Numbered from the stretch's first letter, positions 1-13,900 are shown. The stretch is DNA of 64,000 bases from Hyaloscypha bicolor E (GCF_002865645.1 NW_020194615.1:558001-622000), one strand, 5' to 3'. The notes: generated by a model not told the origin, from the sequence alone. Program-made: numbers and translations.

Positions 1-3000
1 AATTACTATAAGCTAACTATAATAATTCTATAGGTAGGTATTTTAGTACTAGTAAGATACTAGAAATTCTCTAGAAAAAGTACTTCTAGTAAAGTATAAA
101 AAAAAACATAAAAGACTATATTAAAACTCATTCTATATATTAATAAACTAAGATAAAGAAATATCTATTATATAATATACTTAGTTCATTTCCTTTCCTC
201 TCTAAGTTATAGCAAGAAATTATTATAAACTTTATTATAGAACTACTTTTTTCTAAGTTTTATAATAAGGTATATAATTCTATACTTATTATTATTAATA
301 AATATACGAAAATAGTATAATATATTCTAATTACTAAGAAAATCTCGGCTCCTAAATTAGTAAAGCTATTTATATATTATATTATTAAAGACTTTAGTAT
401 ATCTATAAATATAATTTCTAATAAAGAATCTATTTTTATAAGTAAGTTCTAGTTAAGTCTATACTTTTATTTAAAGATTTAATAATAGCTAAATATAGTA
501 TTTTACCTATAAACTAATAAATAAATAAAGAATTTAAACTAAACTCTGGAATAGTACTTGAGATATTATACTAGCTACTTATAGGATAACTAGGTAATAA
601 AGCTTACTCTTATAGAATTTATATATAATAACTTTATATATTTAATAATAGAAATTTCTCTATTTTATATATTATATAGATTTTATCCTAGTATTAAACT
701 ATATATTAAGAATAATATTTCAAAAAGAAAAGTACTAGTAATATAGGAAAAAATATAAAGAATTCAAGTAAAACGGAAAGTACTAGAGAAGTAATAATAA
801 GAAGTAATAAATATATAAAAAAAGTACTATAATAAGAAATATATTAATAAGGAATTTAATATATATAATGAAGTCATACTTTATATAAAGAATATTTAAT
901 AGCTATAACCTAGTATAAAGCTAATAAATAGATATCTTGGCCTCTTTAAAATTCTAGAAATTCTAGAAATATATAAATAGGTATATTACTTGAAATTACT
1001 ACTATTATATTAGATTTATAATATTTTCTATATTTCTTTTTTAGAACTATAATACCCGCAAACTAGTACTATAGTAGAACTAGAACTAGTCGAGATTAAG
1101 AGTAAAAAAGAATTCGAGATAGAATCTATTATAGCCTATAGGAAAAATAAAAAATAAAAGAAATATCTCATTTATTAGAAAAGCTACTTATTAGTAAATA
1201 ATATATAAGAACTACTAAGTAATCTAGAGAATATAGCTCAAGAATTATAAAAATACTTAGAAAAGAATAATATTATAATATTATTAGCTAAATAAAAATA
1301 TAAAAAATAAATACTTTTATTAGGAAACTATTAAAAATTATATATTTATTCTTGGAAAAATTATATGAAAATTATTAAGAACTCTAAAAACTTTAATTTC
1401 TATATTCTATAAATACCTTATTCTTATAATTACTTTCTATTATTCTTATTATTATCCTTATTAGGATTCTCTCGAGAAACAGGTAATAAATTAGCCTATA
1501 AAGCTATTAGCTATTAGTAAGAAACGAGAAAAAAGTAAGCTTATTTAATACTAAAAAATATTAATTATATTATTAAGAGTACTTTATACTTATACTAAGC
1601 TAGTAAGAATTACTTAACCTATTTCTTAGATTATTAGGAGAATTTATTAGCCTTAAATAATGGCTTTAATATAAGAAATATATATTATTTAGTATAAAAA
1701 AAGAATAGTAATAGCTTTTTCCTTTTTAGGCAAAGAATAGAAAAGATACTTATATATATTAATAGCTTAAAAAAGGCGGTTTAATTATACTATATATACT
1801 TAAGAAATCTTGAATAGTATTAGAATAAGGAATAAATAAAGGAAATTATAACTTATAGAATTATATTTCTTATTCTTAAAATAATAGTAATTATATATTA
1901 AGTAATTATTACTTTTAATATAAGTAAAATCGGGAAATTTAGTAATATTCTTAGAATATTAAAAATAGTAAAGGCAAATTAAGGATATAGAAGTATTAGC
2001 CAAACGGGTAGTAATAGGCTAATAAATACTAAAAGAAGTATTTATCTTAATAGATAAAGAAGTAAAAGAGGGAATTAGAAGAGAACTTAAATAAAGCTTA
2101 AATAAAGCTTAAATAAAGCTTAAATAAAGCTTAAAGAAGCTTAAAGAAAGCTTAAAAAAGAAAGGTAAGAAACGAGGAAGAGCTAGATATAGTATTATAG
2201 TTAAGGAAAGGGAAGGTTAATTAGTAGAAAAAGAGAGGCCTTTTTATAATACCCTTTTTCTAAATAGTAATTATAAATTCGGAACTGGCTCTATATTAGA
2301 AATACCTAGAAAATTCTAAAAAAGGAATTTATAAATAAACTAGAAGATCGGATTAATTTTTCCAAGCTTTTGGGCTTATAGAATAATAATTTATTTATAA
2401 ATAGAGACTAAGTTGAAATTTATAAACTAATTAGAAAACCGGAAAAGCTTCCTACCTAATAGTATATATTATATCCGTATTATTTTTATAAGAGGGAATT
2501 ATTAGAGGTAATTTGCAGATTAGCTAGGTAAGGTTAGTAAACTATATTCTCAAGTCTATTACCTAATATAATAATAGGGTAATTATAAGAAGTTTTTAAA
2601 GAGAACTAATAGCCGGAAAAGTTTTAGGGAACTATTTATAAAGCTATTTATAGTTCTCTCAGGCCTCTTAGGAATAAGGGCCTAGAAAGGAAATTAATAT
2701 AATAGGTATATATAATAGTATATAGACAGGTATTAGATATTATAAATCTAGTTTCCTATTTTAGGTAAAGCTTATAATTAGAATTATATAGGTAATTGGA
2801 ATTATATGAATTATATAGAATTATATTTCCTAGTTAAATAAAGTGCTTTATAGGCTTGGCTAAGTACTAGGAAATATATAGAGAGATATTTCTAGCTTTA
2901 GAAAGGGGTATTAATTAGTCTTTTATTAGAATTAATTCTTGGAATTAGTTATACTTATAAGTATTATTCTATAGCTTACTTACCTTAATTACTTATATAT

Positions 3001-3729
3001 TACTTTATTATTATATACCTTATATTTTATTAGAATACTTTAACTTTAGTATATAAGTTCTATTTTATAGCTTGGGTAATAGTAACTTAGGTATTAATCT
3101 CGGTATCTTAATTATTACCGGAATTATTTCTATTATTATTACTAGCTCTTAGAGGCTTCTAAAGAGCCCCGTTAAAAGTATTAGACAAGTCTTTACTATT
3201 ACTTATATTGGGATTAATCTGGTTAACTTCCTTTATAGGAATAGCTCTAGTAAGAGATTATATATTTTGCAGATTTCGAGATATAATTACTTATTAAACT
3301 ATCTTTTTTAAAGGTTAAGAAATTAGCTTATAAGGTATTTATTAGTAAGTAATAAGATAATAGAATAAATTAGTGAGTTATGAAACTATAATATTAAATT
3401 TAGTATAGAACTAATCTCTATTTCTTCTATAAGGTCTAAGGAAGCCCTCTCTAAATAAGAGGCCCTAATAATATATATATAATTAGTAATTTATAAGCCT
3501 AATACTTATAATATAAATAGTAGTTAGTTATAAAATCAAAGGGCCTCTAATCTCTCTAATTAATACCCGTAATATCCGAGGTTTATTATATACCCTTAAG
3601 TTATATATAATCCTATATATATTATAACTTTATAATACTTTATAAAAATAAATTTAGTAATTTTTTACTAATTTTATTATAAAGGTAATAAGAAGCTTAT
3701 ATTAATAAAAATTTATTATATTAGTCTTA
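1..3729. repeat. AT-rich, ORF-free block (RIP-type transposon remains)
   Basis: This stretch is almost entirely A and T with very frequent TpA steps, and every frame is full of stop codons. That is what RIP leaves of repeated DNA in filamentous ascomycetes. I could not recognise any surviving transposase or reverse transcriptase motif. The block ends abruptly at the TRIM element that starts at 3730. Confidence 0.8.
2086..2160. repeat. 11-bp tandem repeat inside the AT block
   Basis: Four perfect copies of CTTAAATAAAG run from 2086 to 2129, followed by three decayed copies of 10, 11 and 10 bp. It may be a low-complexity repeat in the original transposon that has since lost its GC content. Confidence 0.75.
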
Positions 3730-3860
3730 TGTTATGATAAGGTAATATTATAGTAGTAGTAAAGAGCTTGAATTGAGCTGAAGGCTGCCTGCCAGGCTAA
3801 AAGCACTGGCTATACGCTAAGTCACGTGCAGTGGCACCACGTGACTAGTGCCACGTAACA
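3730..3860 (-). repeat. 3' LTR of the TRIM element
   Basis: This is the minus-strand 3' LTR. It is nearly identical to the other LTR except for the 25 bp next to the AT-rich block, where several C-to-T and G-to-A changes cluster. That pattern suggests RIP leaking in from the flank. Confidence 0.85.
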
Positions 3861-4328
3861 AGTCCCCCCCTTCAGACTTCAAAAGACGACGTCCTCGTTG
3901 CAATACAGCCATTCTAGGCTACCCAAATAAGAAGTCCACTAGTGTGGAGTGTCCTTCCCACCCCCAGAAGCTTACATCTCACTCCCAAGGGCCCTGCAAG
4001 CAGGCCATGGTAATATATATCCCAGAATATACCCCCTACTTGTATATTGCCTCCTTCCCTACCACACTCTTGTTTCGCACCGTATCCCACTTAATAACCT
4101 TCCAGATTACGACCACCGCGTACGCCTTGTGCTCTAGTATGGAGAGACACTAGCTCGAGGGAAGGTGAGGATAGAAGGTGGCTCTGCCGGCGGGGGTGTG
4201 AAGCGTGGCAGGAAGCTCTCTTTGCAGGGGCGAGGGGAACATCGCTTTGTCGCTGTAGTAATTCGTACCGTATCGTGAGACTCAGTAAAGAGGTCGATTT
4301 CGATCGTAATTATTGCATTGCTACCATA

Positions 4329-4460
4329 TGTCACGATATGGTGGTTATTGCTGTAGTAGTAAAGAGCTTGAATTGAGCTAAAGGCTGCCTGCCAGGCTAA
4401 AAGCACTGGCTACACGCTAAGTCACGTGCAGTGGCACCACGTGACTGGTGCCACGTAACA
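4329..4460 (-). repeat. 5' LTR of the TRIM element
   Basis: This is the better preserved LTR. Its outer end holds the inverted pair GTGGCACCA / TGGTGCCAC around a six-base loop, with CACGTG hexamers nearby, so the transcript end could form a hairpin. Confidence 0.85.
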
Positions 4461-4465
4461 TCTTA

Positions 4466-5690
4466 TAACCTTTATTATTAAAAGAATTAGTATAATTATT
4501 TATTAATTAAGTTTAATACTTTAATAAAAGAAAATATTAGATTATAACTTCTTTAGATTTAAGAATAATTAAATAATATATATAGAAATTATAGAATAGG
4601 AAGTTGTATTAATAATAAAAGAGTTAATTAAAGCTAGCTAGAAAAGAACTCAAGTAAAATATAAAGCTTTAAAATATAAGTATATAGATTCTAACTATAT
4701 AAGGCAATTATACTAGCCCTAAATTAGTAATTTCATTATAATATTAAATTATATTACAAGTATAGTATTTGAGGCTTAAAAAGTAAAGTTAAAGATTTCT
4801 TATAAAAATAGTTTAAAGCTAAAGAAGAGAAAACTAAATATAATATAATAAGAAATTAGAGAATTATATATTCTTAATTATTTATTACCTTATATATATA
4901 TTTCTTTTTTTCTTTTTTTTTCTTATATAATATTCTAAGTATTCGAGTTTATTTATATATTATTATATTACTATATAAACTTCTTTAATATATAAGTTAT
5001 TTCATTTTATATTAATAATTTTAGTTTAGTTATTAGTTTTAAAGTATTAATTTATAAAAATACTAAATTTAATAAAAGCTTATAATATATATATACTAAT
5101 AATAAACTAAGCTTATTACTTAAATTTACTAGTATTATATAACTAATACAAGTACTAAACTTATAATCTAATAGAGAATTTATTAGCACGTCTTAAACCT
5201 TACCTGGCTTGAAAGTAACTTGAACCCAAGCTTAGTAAAAATACTTTTAATATTAATAAGATATTAATACTGGATAATATTACCTAGGTTATTATAAGGA
5301 TTAATATATATTAATACTAAATTAATACTTAGCCTTAAATTATCCCTTCTATTTATTATTTAATTTATATAATAATATATTTATATATAATTTCTTTATT
5401 TTCTAATCTTTCTATTAAAGGAATTATTTAATATTATTAATAAAAGTTAATATTATCTTAATTTTAAAATGGCTCTCGTATTCGGAGAATTTAGTATTAT
5501 ATTTATATCTCTTATTAGAATGCTTATTATAAGCAAGCCTTACGAAAATCTCAAAAGCTATTTTTTGCTTAAATAGCCGCATTAAGACGAGTTTTAGTCT
5601 AAACTATAAGATAAATAGCTAAATAGAAAGTCTAAATTAAGTAGAATATTTGCGCTACCAAAAGTTTTCTTATAAGGGAAGTGGTTCTAA
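4466..5690. repeat. AT-rich, ORF-free block
   Basis: It has the same composition as the left block: TpA-rich, no open frames and no recognisable domain. It directly follows the TRIM target duplication, so the TRIM sits between two RIP-type segments. Confidence 0.75.
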
Positions 5691-6920
5691 AGTTAATTGC
5701 AATTAAAGGGGGGAATTGGGTTCCGGGAATCAATACTTTATTAATAGTATTGATACCTTACGATTCTGGCATCGATACCTATCGATACCTATCGATACCA
5801 GAAATTAGGTATTTCTGCCAAGCCTGCTTGAACCACCGCACAAGTGATCGAAACAGCATTCCTACCTCCCGCCCCGTTGTCTTGGTAAACTTTGGAATGG
5901 AAACCAAGCGGCATCAGTGTACAGAAATCCGGGACAAGGCAGTGAGGATTTCAAGGACCAGAGCCCCGAAAGTGCCCCAGCACGACGATATTGGCAATAA
6001 TTAAATCAAGTTCGTGGGCGGAGAAGAAAACACACTGCTAAGCACAGGTCCGAGGAACATCTGGAGCTTGTCCGTTGGATTGCAGAATCGCATTTTAATT
6101 TGAAGTTCTTTGTACGAGGCAGAAGTGTTCGTGATTTCGCGTTCAAGGAATTACACAAGAAAACGACTCGCAAATGTAGGGATCGATGCACTTCTGACTT
6201 ATTACGAATCTAAGCCTTGCGTTTACCAAAGGAGCGCCCTCGCTCAAATTGAATCTCAGCCTCAAATCTTAGGGCTTGAGTATATTTGAGGGACAACCGT
6301 TTGAACGGTGGTCACACCGCATTCCACTGTCGCAGCTGCCTCGTAGGCAGACATCTTCTTGCGAGCGACGGCTTGCAGGCATGATTCAAGAAAAATGTCC
6401 ATCTGCCAACACATCCTCCAAGAGTTGGCAACTTGAAACTCCCGGATGTGCGTTCGGTATCCTGCAGCCTGCTCGAACCAACGACACGAGAGCCGAAAGC
6501 AAGTGATCAGTTTCCACCGCCATTATTGAAGCTGGTTGGAGGGATAGATTGTACGTTAGCAACCACTGCGAACCGATTAATAACCTGAATCCTACATGAA
6601 GAAATGTTTGGTGGCGCAAACTATAGGCAACATTGGGCCAGCCGCCAGCGACGTGGCTACTTCTCTGCCAATACATTCACCGAGGAACTGATAAGATCAG
6701 GCATGTGAAGAGATGAAGACTGGTCCAAAATAAAATTAAAATAATGGAAATTAGAGGCTGAGAAGTTTCCTTGATAAGGAGCATTAATTGACAATGAGAT
6801 CAGGACTTCTCTTGTGCCGCCACAGGTCCAAAAACAAAACCTGTCCGCCTGAAAGACAACGGCACAGAAACACATCCACAGATATATGCAAGTACAGGAA
6901 CCCACTTTAGTTGCGAGGTA
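5691..6920. other. GC-balanced island without a recognisable gene
   Basis: This 1.2-kb segment of ordinary composition lies between two AT blocks. Short frames exist on both strands, but none shows a known motif, a signal peptide or a plausible intron set. It may be the far edge of an old gene or transposon. Confidence 0.5.
5729..5803. repeat. Two adjacent hairpins with an ATCGATACC tandem repeat
   Basis: ATCAATACT (5729-5737) pairs with AGTATTGAT (5746-5754). Directly after, TTCTGGCATCGAT (5764-5776) pairs at 12 of 13 positions with ATCGATACCAGAA (5791-5803), around a middle copy of the 10-bp unit ATCGATACCT. GATACC recurs four times across the stretch. It could be a transposon terminus. 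Confidence 0.6.
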
Positions 6921-7440
6921 AAGTCAGAGTATTACTTATTACTTTTCCATTTTATTTTTATATTATTAAAATAAATAATAATATAAGAATAGAATGTATA
7001 AAAGTATAAAAATTAATTATTTAATTAACTTAAAATAGAATTTTTTAATAATTTATTAAAAAAATATAACTCTTATTAAAATATTTATTTATTTAAATAA
7101 AACTTAACAAATTAGATTTTTAACTGAGATAATAAATAAATAAAATAATGCTTATTATAATAATATAATAATTAAAAACATTTAATAGCCCTATTCTTAT
7201 AATTTCTTATAGAATTTGTGCTTTTAACTTTATTTTTAATAAATATAATTAAATATATTTATAAGTTATTATTATTTCAATTTTATTAGAATTAAAAATA
7301 TAAGAAATATTTTAGATCTTATTAGTTTAATATATTAATTTTACATTTAACTAAGAGTAAAGTAATACTAAGAACCAAATATATAGCCCGTTATGTATTA
7401 AGGTTACTCGATTCTATTACAAGTAATAGTATTCTTATGC
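6921..7440. repeat. AT-rich, ORF-free block
   Basis: A 0.5-kb block dominated by A and T with no open frame. It ends about 480 bp upstream of the first helicase gene, so that gene's promoter abuts RIP-type DNA. Confidence 0.7.
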
Positions 7441-7924
7441 TATTCCTCGCGCTATCCCCCACCAAACTGTGGAGAGGCTCTGCGTTGTCAATTTGTTGTG
7501 CAACCGTGCTGCGTCGCACTTCATCAAATCATCTTGTAATAGGCGTGACTCACTGTACTCGGTGACAGCGTCTTCCTACAATTGGACTCTACGTTAAAAC
7601 AGTCTATGCACCTAGCAAAGACAAGCCAATGCTGTGACGGGGAATTACAGTACATAACGGCACGGCGGCACAACCACCAAATAGATGTTTATTAATTGCA
7701 TCCTTTTACTTCTTAGTGCTATTTTTCCTTTTTTTCTCTGGAAAACAAAAGAAACCAGGTGTTTTTGTGTGAGCATGTGCATGGGGCAGTGGATGTTTCT
7801 GGACTCAGTTCTCAAACACTCACCTTTCCTCATTGACAACTTCTGTTTCTTGAATTTCTTGTGAACTTATTTGTTCACCAAGCCCTTACCAACTTCATTT
7901 GGAAACCCGACGTAATTCATAGTA
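7441..7924 (+). promoter_or_regulatory. Putative upstream region of the ZNFX1-like helicase gene
   Basis: This GC-balanced sequence lies between the AT block and the start codon at 7925. It is pyrimidine-rich from about 7720 to 7865, as is common before fungal transcription starts. No clear TATA box is evident. Confidence 0.35.
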
Positions 7925-10900
7925 ATGGCAACGCCAAGGGAGAGATGGCGAGGCTCGAATTTGGGAGGTGCGTTTGGCGGAAGAGGGGGAAATAGGCAAG
8001 GTGCCGGCAGAGGCTGGAGAGGAGGAGATAGTAGAGGGAATAGAGCCAACAGAGGGGATCGATGGAATACACGCGATAGAGGGGGCAGAGGGGGCAATAT
8101 CCAGCATGGCGGATCCCGACTCTGTCGATTCATCGAGCAAGGAGAGCATTGCCGATATGGTGATAACTGTACCTATTCTCACGATATATCAAACCGCAAC
8201 AAACAGCCCAATGGAAAATTAGCAGATACACCGGAGCAACGAAGGGAGAGGGAGGACTACAATTCGTGGAAGAGGCTACTGAAGAGACCTCCAACGCCAA
8301 ACGACACCAGAACAATTGAACTCTTATGGAACGGTGCTCTCACTATTTTGAACGAAGGGGATCGAGACTGGAAACAGATGCTGCCGCGAGACCTCGATGC
8401 AGAGGAAAACTATGGCCGCGAACATATTAAGACACTTCTGAGCATGGTGTCGCATACCAATGGACGCGCTACCTTTGTTGCACTTGCGCAGCCCTTTCTT
8501 TCAGTTATCACACATCCAGCCATGTTAGACTGTTTGTCTGTGGATACTTTCGTTAGAGGCTTGTACAACTTCATTAGTGGCAACAATGGGACCAGAGCGG
8601 TTCCATTTTTTCAGAATCTTTGCAGAAACTTGGCCGATGCATACTGCGAGTCTAATATCCCGAGAACCTCGCTGGAAACGACACTTATCACGATGCTAAC
8701 TTCGCTACGAGAGATTCTAAAGAGGGAACAACGAGCCGCCTTCCACGACGAACTTCCAGATCTCATTAACTCATTACAGAACCTCATGGAAGCCACGGGC
8801 ATTGACGATGCATCTCCGGCGTTCCAAGTCATCGTCAATCAGTGTAGTGAGATTAGGGCCATTATAGCACGTGCGAGTGGCCTTCTTGCAGACGTGGAGG
8901 CGTCGAATATCGACGGGGTCTCAACTACTGTGGTCAAGTCGACATATCCTCGACAAATCATCCTGCCCGGAGGACATCACGATAACGACAACGGAGATAT
9001 CACAAAGATCAAGATTCTTCCCACAGAAGATGAGATTCGAAGCGATCATCCAGAATTTCTGCCCAGCACCGATCTTGATCAACCATATTTCCTCAACGAC
9101 CCTGTGGCACGTCACCTTGATACACAATTCCGCCTGCTTCGTCATGACATCTTCGGGGAGCTAAAGGAGGCTCTTGGGGGTTTAATAAACACCATAACTG
9201 ATAACCCGACGTTTCTTGACAACTCGAAGCTGAGCCTGGGAGATATGCGCGCGTACCCTTATACCAAGGCACACATTGGCTACGTCTCCTTTAACCGAAG
9301 CCATGTCGAAGCTCACGTGTCGTTCAACCAACACCATGCTCTTCGGAAGAAGTCTGCGCCTGATAGGCGCAAGTGGTGGGAAGACTCGAAACGCCTCGAA
9401 GAAGGTTCTTTGTTATGCTTTGTTTCATACATCAATAACAAAAGTTCCCTCTTATTTCTCACAGTCAGCGAGAAATGCACCGATCCCAAGGCATCTTACA
9501 GCCTCAGTTCTCACGACCATATTGCAACCATTGTCACCAAACTTGCTACCCGCAATCAGGGAGACCTGGAACTACTGATTCAATTGAGTTGCCAGAATAC
9601 ACGAGGGGCTTTGATTGAGTTCCCAGGGATTCTACTTGCCACATTCCTTCCTATCTTAGAGAACCTTCAAAACATGCATCGCTTCGGCCGCTTACCATTC
9701 CGTCAGTGGATTCTGCCAGATCGACATATTATATCCGCAAAGCCTCTAGATATTCTTCCGCCACTCTATGCTCGGGGTCAGAGTTTTCTCTTCCAATTAG
9801 ATTCTATACTGAAAGCGGATGGTGATCGGCTCTTTTTCAGCCCCAGCGTCTCAATCGATGATGTTGCTAGTATTGATGAGCTCGAGGCACGAACATCACT
9901 TGACCGTGGACAGTGTCTAGCACTTGTGGCGGCCCTAACCCGCGAGTTTGCTTTCATCCAGGGACCGCCAGGGACAGGGAAGTCGTACCTTGGTGTCCAA
10001 CTAATGAGAGTTCTCTTGGCTTGCAAGGAGACGGCAGATTTGGGACCCGTGGTTGTTGTGTAAGCTCACAGTTTTGTTTTATAAATTTAGTGATTAACCC
10101 TGTGCAGATGTTACACGAATCACGCATTGGACCAGTTCTTGGAGCATCTCATTGAAATTGGCATTGAGAAGATTATTCGAATTGGCGGCCAAAGCAAGTC
10201 GAAGATTGTAGAGGGGAAGAATCTTCGCGTTGTGTCCCAAGGGGAGGCGAAAACAAAATCTGAACGCTATTTAGTTGCCAAATCGTACGAGGAGCTCGGG
10301 AATAAAGAGAGGCTTATTACCAAAGCCCTGGGCTCGTTACATGCTACGCAAAAAAGACCTGACTGGGCCAATCTCAGGACTTATCTGCAGCGGAGATATC
10401 CACGCATCTTCTCCCAATTCTCTCGATTCGACGAGGACGGGTACAAGACAGTGGGTAAAGAACCTTTTGAGGTCTGGAACCAAGGGACGAAAAGCAAGGT
10501 CCTTGACGAAAACAATTCTTTGGATGAGTCTATCACCACTTATCAGGAGCTTGTCCATACTGCGAACCGAAATATCCATGGCCTCTCGACACTTGAAAGA
10601 CGACGACTAGTGGAACACTGGGTACAAGAGATCCACGAAGATAAGACCGACGAGTTATTCGAGTTGGTGAAAGACAGCCATAACATTCATGAACAACTTG
10701 AAGATATACACGACGAAGTGGACAGGAGAGTTCTCCAAACTGCAGATGTTATCGGGGTCACTACGACAGGGCTAGCCAAGAGAATTTCCGTCCTTCAACA
10801 CGTGCATTGTAAAGTAATCATCTGTGAAGAGGCGGGGGAAGTTATGGAGCCCCATATGATATCGGCCTTGCTTCCCAGTATTGAGCATTTTATTCAGATA

Positions 10901-13900
10901 GGAGATCACCAACAACTACGACCGCAGATCAACAATCACGGGCTGTCACTTGAAAGCAGACAGGGTACCCCTTATCAACTCGACCGCAGCCAGTTTGAAC
11001 GGCTTTCGGTGGGGGAGCCAGGCAGGCCCTCATTTCCTGTGGCCCAATTGAATGTTCAACGGCGAATGCGCCCCGAGATCTCAACCTTGATTCGGACAAC
11101 CATCTACCCGCGATTAATCGACCACGGGACGATAAAAAACTTGCCAGATGTCGTAGGAATGAGAAAAAATGTCTTTTGGCTTGATCACAAGAATACGGAG
11201 GAAGGGCCCGACGCTGATCTGCATCAAAAGTCGCGAAGTAACGATTGGGAGGTGGATATGACACATGCTCTCGTTCGCCATATTGTTCGGCAAGGGGTAT
11301 ACAGCAGCAGTGGCATTGCAGTGTTAACACCATACACGGGACAATTGCAGAAGCTACGAACAAAGATGCGGAGCGATTTTGAGATTGTCCTAAGTGATCG
11401 GGATGAAGAAACGCTTGCAAGAGATGGATTCAACGAAGAAACAGCCACCACCGAAGAGGACCAGACAAGCCCAGGAAATAGACGACAGCCTTTAGAAAAG
11501 AAGAAACTAAGCGAGTTTCTTCGCATAGCGACAGTGGACAACTTTCAAGGCGAGGAAAGCAAGATCATAATCATCTCGCTTGTACGAAGTAATAAGGAGA
11601 AGAAAGTTGGATTTCTTAAGACCACGAATCGCATTAATGTCCTACTTAGCCGGGCCCAACATGGCATGTACCTGATAGGAAATACCGATACTTACTCGAA
11701 TATATCAATGTGGGCGCAGGTAATACGTATGCTGGAGGCAACCGATTCGGTTGGGAATGCCTTTGGTCTCTGTTGCCCTCGACACACGGATACAGTGATG
11801 CAGGCCTCAGAGCCACTCGACTTCGAGAAGCTCAGCCCTGAAGGAGGATGCCAACTCTCTTGCGATCGACGCTTGATTGACTGCGGCCACAAATGTCAAG
11901 CACGATGTCATTCTGATAGCATGCATGCCGTTTTCAAATGTCCTCAACCTTGTCAACGTCTTCACACCCCTTGCAACCACGGTTGTCAGAAGCAGACCTG
12001 TGGAGAGGATTGTGGTCTGTGTATGGTAATATTGGGCAATGTGTACCTTCCATGCAACCATTTGAAGGATGGTGTTCCATGCTACCAAGTGCAAGATCTT
12101 GGCAGCATCAAATGCAAGGTTCGTGTTGAAAAGCAAGTTCCAGGGTGCAACCACACTGTTGAAGTTCCATGTTTTCAAGATGTAGCCACTCCATCTTTCA
12201 AGTGTCCTACAGCTTGTGGAATAAACCTAGCTTGTGGTCATCGCTGTCCAGGTCGTTGCGGAAGATGTAATGGCAAGGATGCCGACTTGAGTCCCACTGT
12301 CAAACACCAGAAATGTACCAAGATCTGCGGTAGATGCTCCGGGACTTGTAATCACACCTGCCGAAGCTTGTGCCATGATGGCACGGATTGTGGGCTTTGC
12401 TTTGCTCCCTGCGAGGTACGAAACAATTTTTTTTCTCACTCTTCTAACGACACAATGGCGGCTTTTGATTGTCTAAGAGTTATAAGACATCTTGATCTAT
12501 TTTCTTTAGTGTAATCAAGTTATATATTAATAGGTATAGGTCCGGTGTTCTCATTCTCGATGCACTTTACTTTGTCGCCAATCTTGTGCACCGTGTGTGG
12601 AGAGCTGCACCTGGTCCTGTGAGCACAAGGGGGCATGCGAAATGCCCTGCGCAGCGCCTTGCAATCGTCTGCCATGCAACCAACGTTGTTCTAAGACCCT
12701 CTCTTGTGGCCATCGATGTCCAGGAATTTGTGGTGAAGTGTGTGCAGAAGGGTATTGTCACCAATGTTCTAATAGACTTGAGGCTCGAGTCGACTTTCTC
12801 GAGATGAAATCCTACGGAGAAATCGACGTTGATGAGACTCCAGTAGTTGTCCTTGGCTGTGGTCACTTCTTCACGGCAGAATCTCTTGACGGTCATTTGG
12901 GTATGTCGGAAGTTTATGAAGTTGACGGGTATGGGGAGTTCACCGGACTCAAAGACGTGTCTGGCGCTTTGGCTCAATCAATACCTTGCTGTCCTGACTG
13001 CAAATGTCCGGTGAGACAGTTCGCTACACAGAGATACAACAGGGTCATCAACAGGGCTGTCATTGATGAGATGTCCAAACGGTTCCTCGCCACTGGAAGA
13101 GATGAGCTTCGGGAGTTAGAGCAGCGAATTACGGAACTGGAGCGAAGTCTCGGGACAACTCGAGAGGAGGTTGTGAAGCCAATTCGCCAAGCCAAAACTC
13201 ATGTGACCTCAAGTCTCACTGAAGCAAAGATTATGGAAATTGCCAGAATTCTAAAAGAACGAGATGCGGAATCCAGGAAGCTTGAGGGTGCGTTAAAAAT
13301 GTTCTGCAATAGTGTGGCTGATAAACATCAACCAGCACAAAAGCTCCATGACGCTACAGTCCATGCAGCAAGAAAGGTCGCTGCCGCTGCTGCAACCGTC
13401 GATGCACTTATAGCGAACTTGACTGTCGTTGACGCCCTACCAGCTCTCACTCGTGATCGTCGAGTTATTATGGGTGGCCGAATGGTTCAGATTAAGACCA
13501 AGTTTTTCATCCTCGAGGACAAATTTATCATTGCTCAAGCATTGAAGTCAATATCCACTAAGACTTCAATCAAGTTCCCCGGCGGAGCTCCTGGCCTACT
13601 TGCGGTGCCATTCTTTAAGTGCTGCAAAAACTTTATTAACGAATGCAAGGTCGAGAATCTACCGAAGCTGGCCGTTGAAGTGTCGCTTTTTTATGCAAGC
13701 ATTGCGCGGTCATTCGAGTCCTTCTGTCAATCTGGTAAAATAAACCTTGAAAAGGCCGCGATCCATCTAGAGATGGCTAAGCAGCTGTTGGAGGTCGCTC
13801 GAGAAGTCTGCAAGCAGCCATTTCAGAAGGCTGAAAGCTTGCGTAATGCAGTTGAGGAGTCGATACGCCAAATGAAGAAACAATGGTATGAAGAAGTCAC

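Larger units (their letters stand above)
3730..4460 (-). mobile_element. TRIM-type non-autonomous LTR retroelement, 731 bp, complete
   Basis: Two direct repeats of about 131 bp (3730-3860 and 4329-4460) begin with TG and end with CA on either strand. They enclose 468 bp that code for nothing recognisable. The 5-bp sequence TCTTA lies immediately outside both ends (3725-3729 and 4461-4465), a target-site duplication typical of LTR integration. Read on the minus strand, TGGTAGCAA starts two bases after the 5' LTR (4326-4318); its first seven bases match the primer site for initiator tRNA-Met. GAAGGGGGGG at 3873-3864 is a polypurine tract three bases before the 3' LTR. These signals set the minus orientation. 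The element is far more GC-rich than its surroundings, so it inserted late or escaped RIP because it is short. It has no gag or pol and must have been mobilised in trans. Confidence 0.88.
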
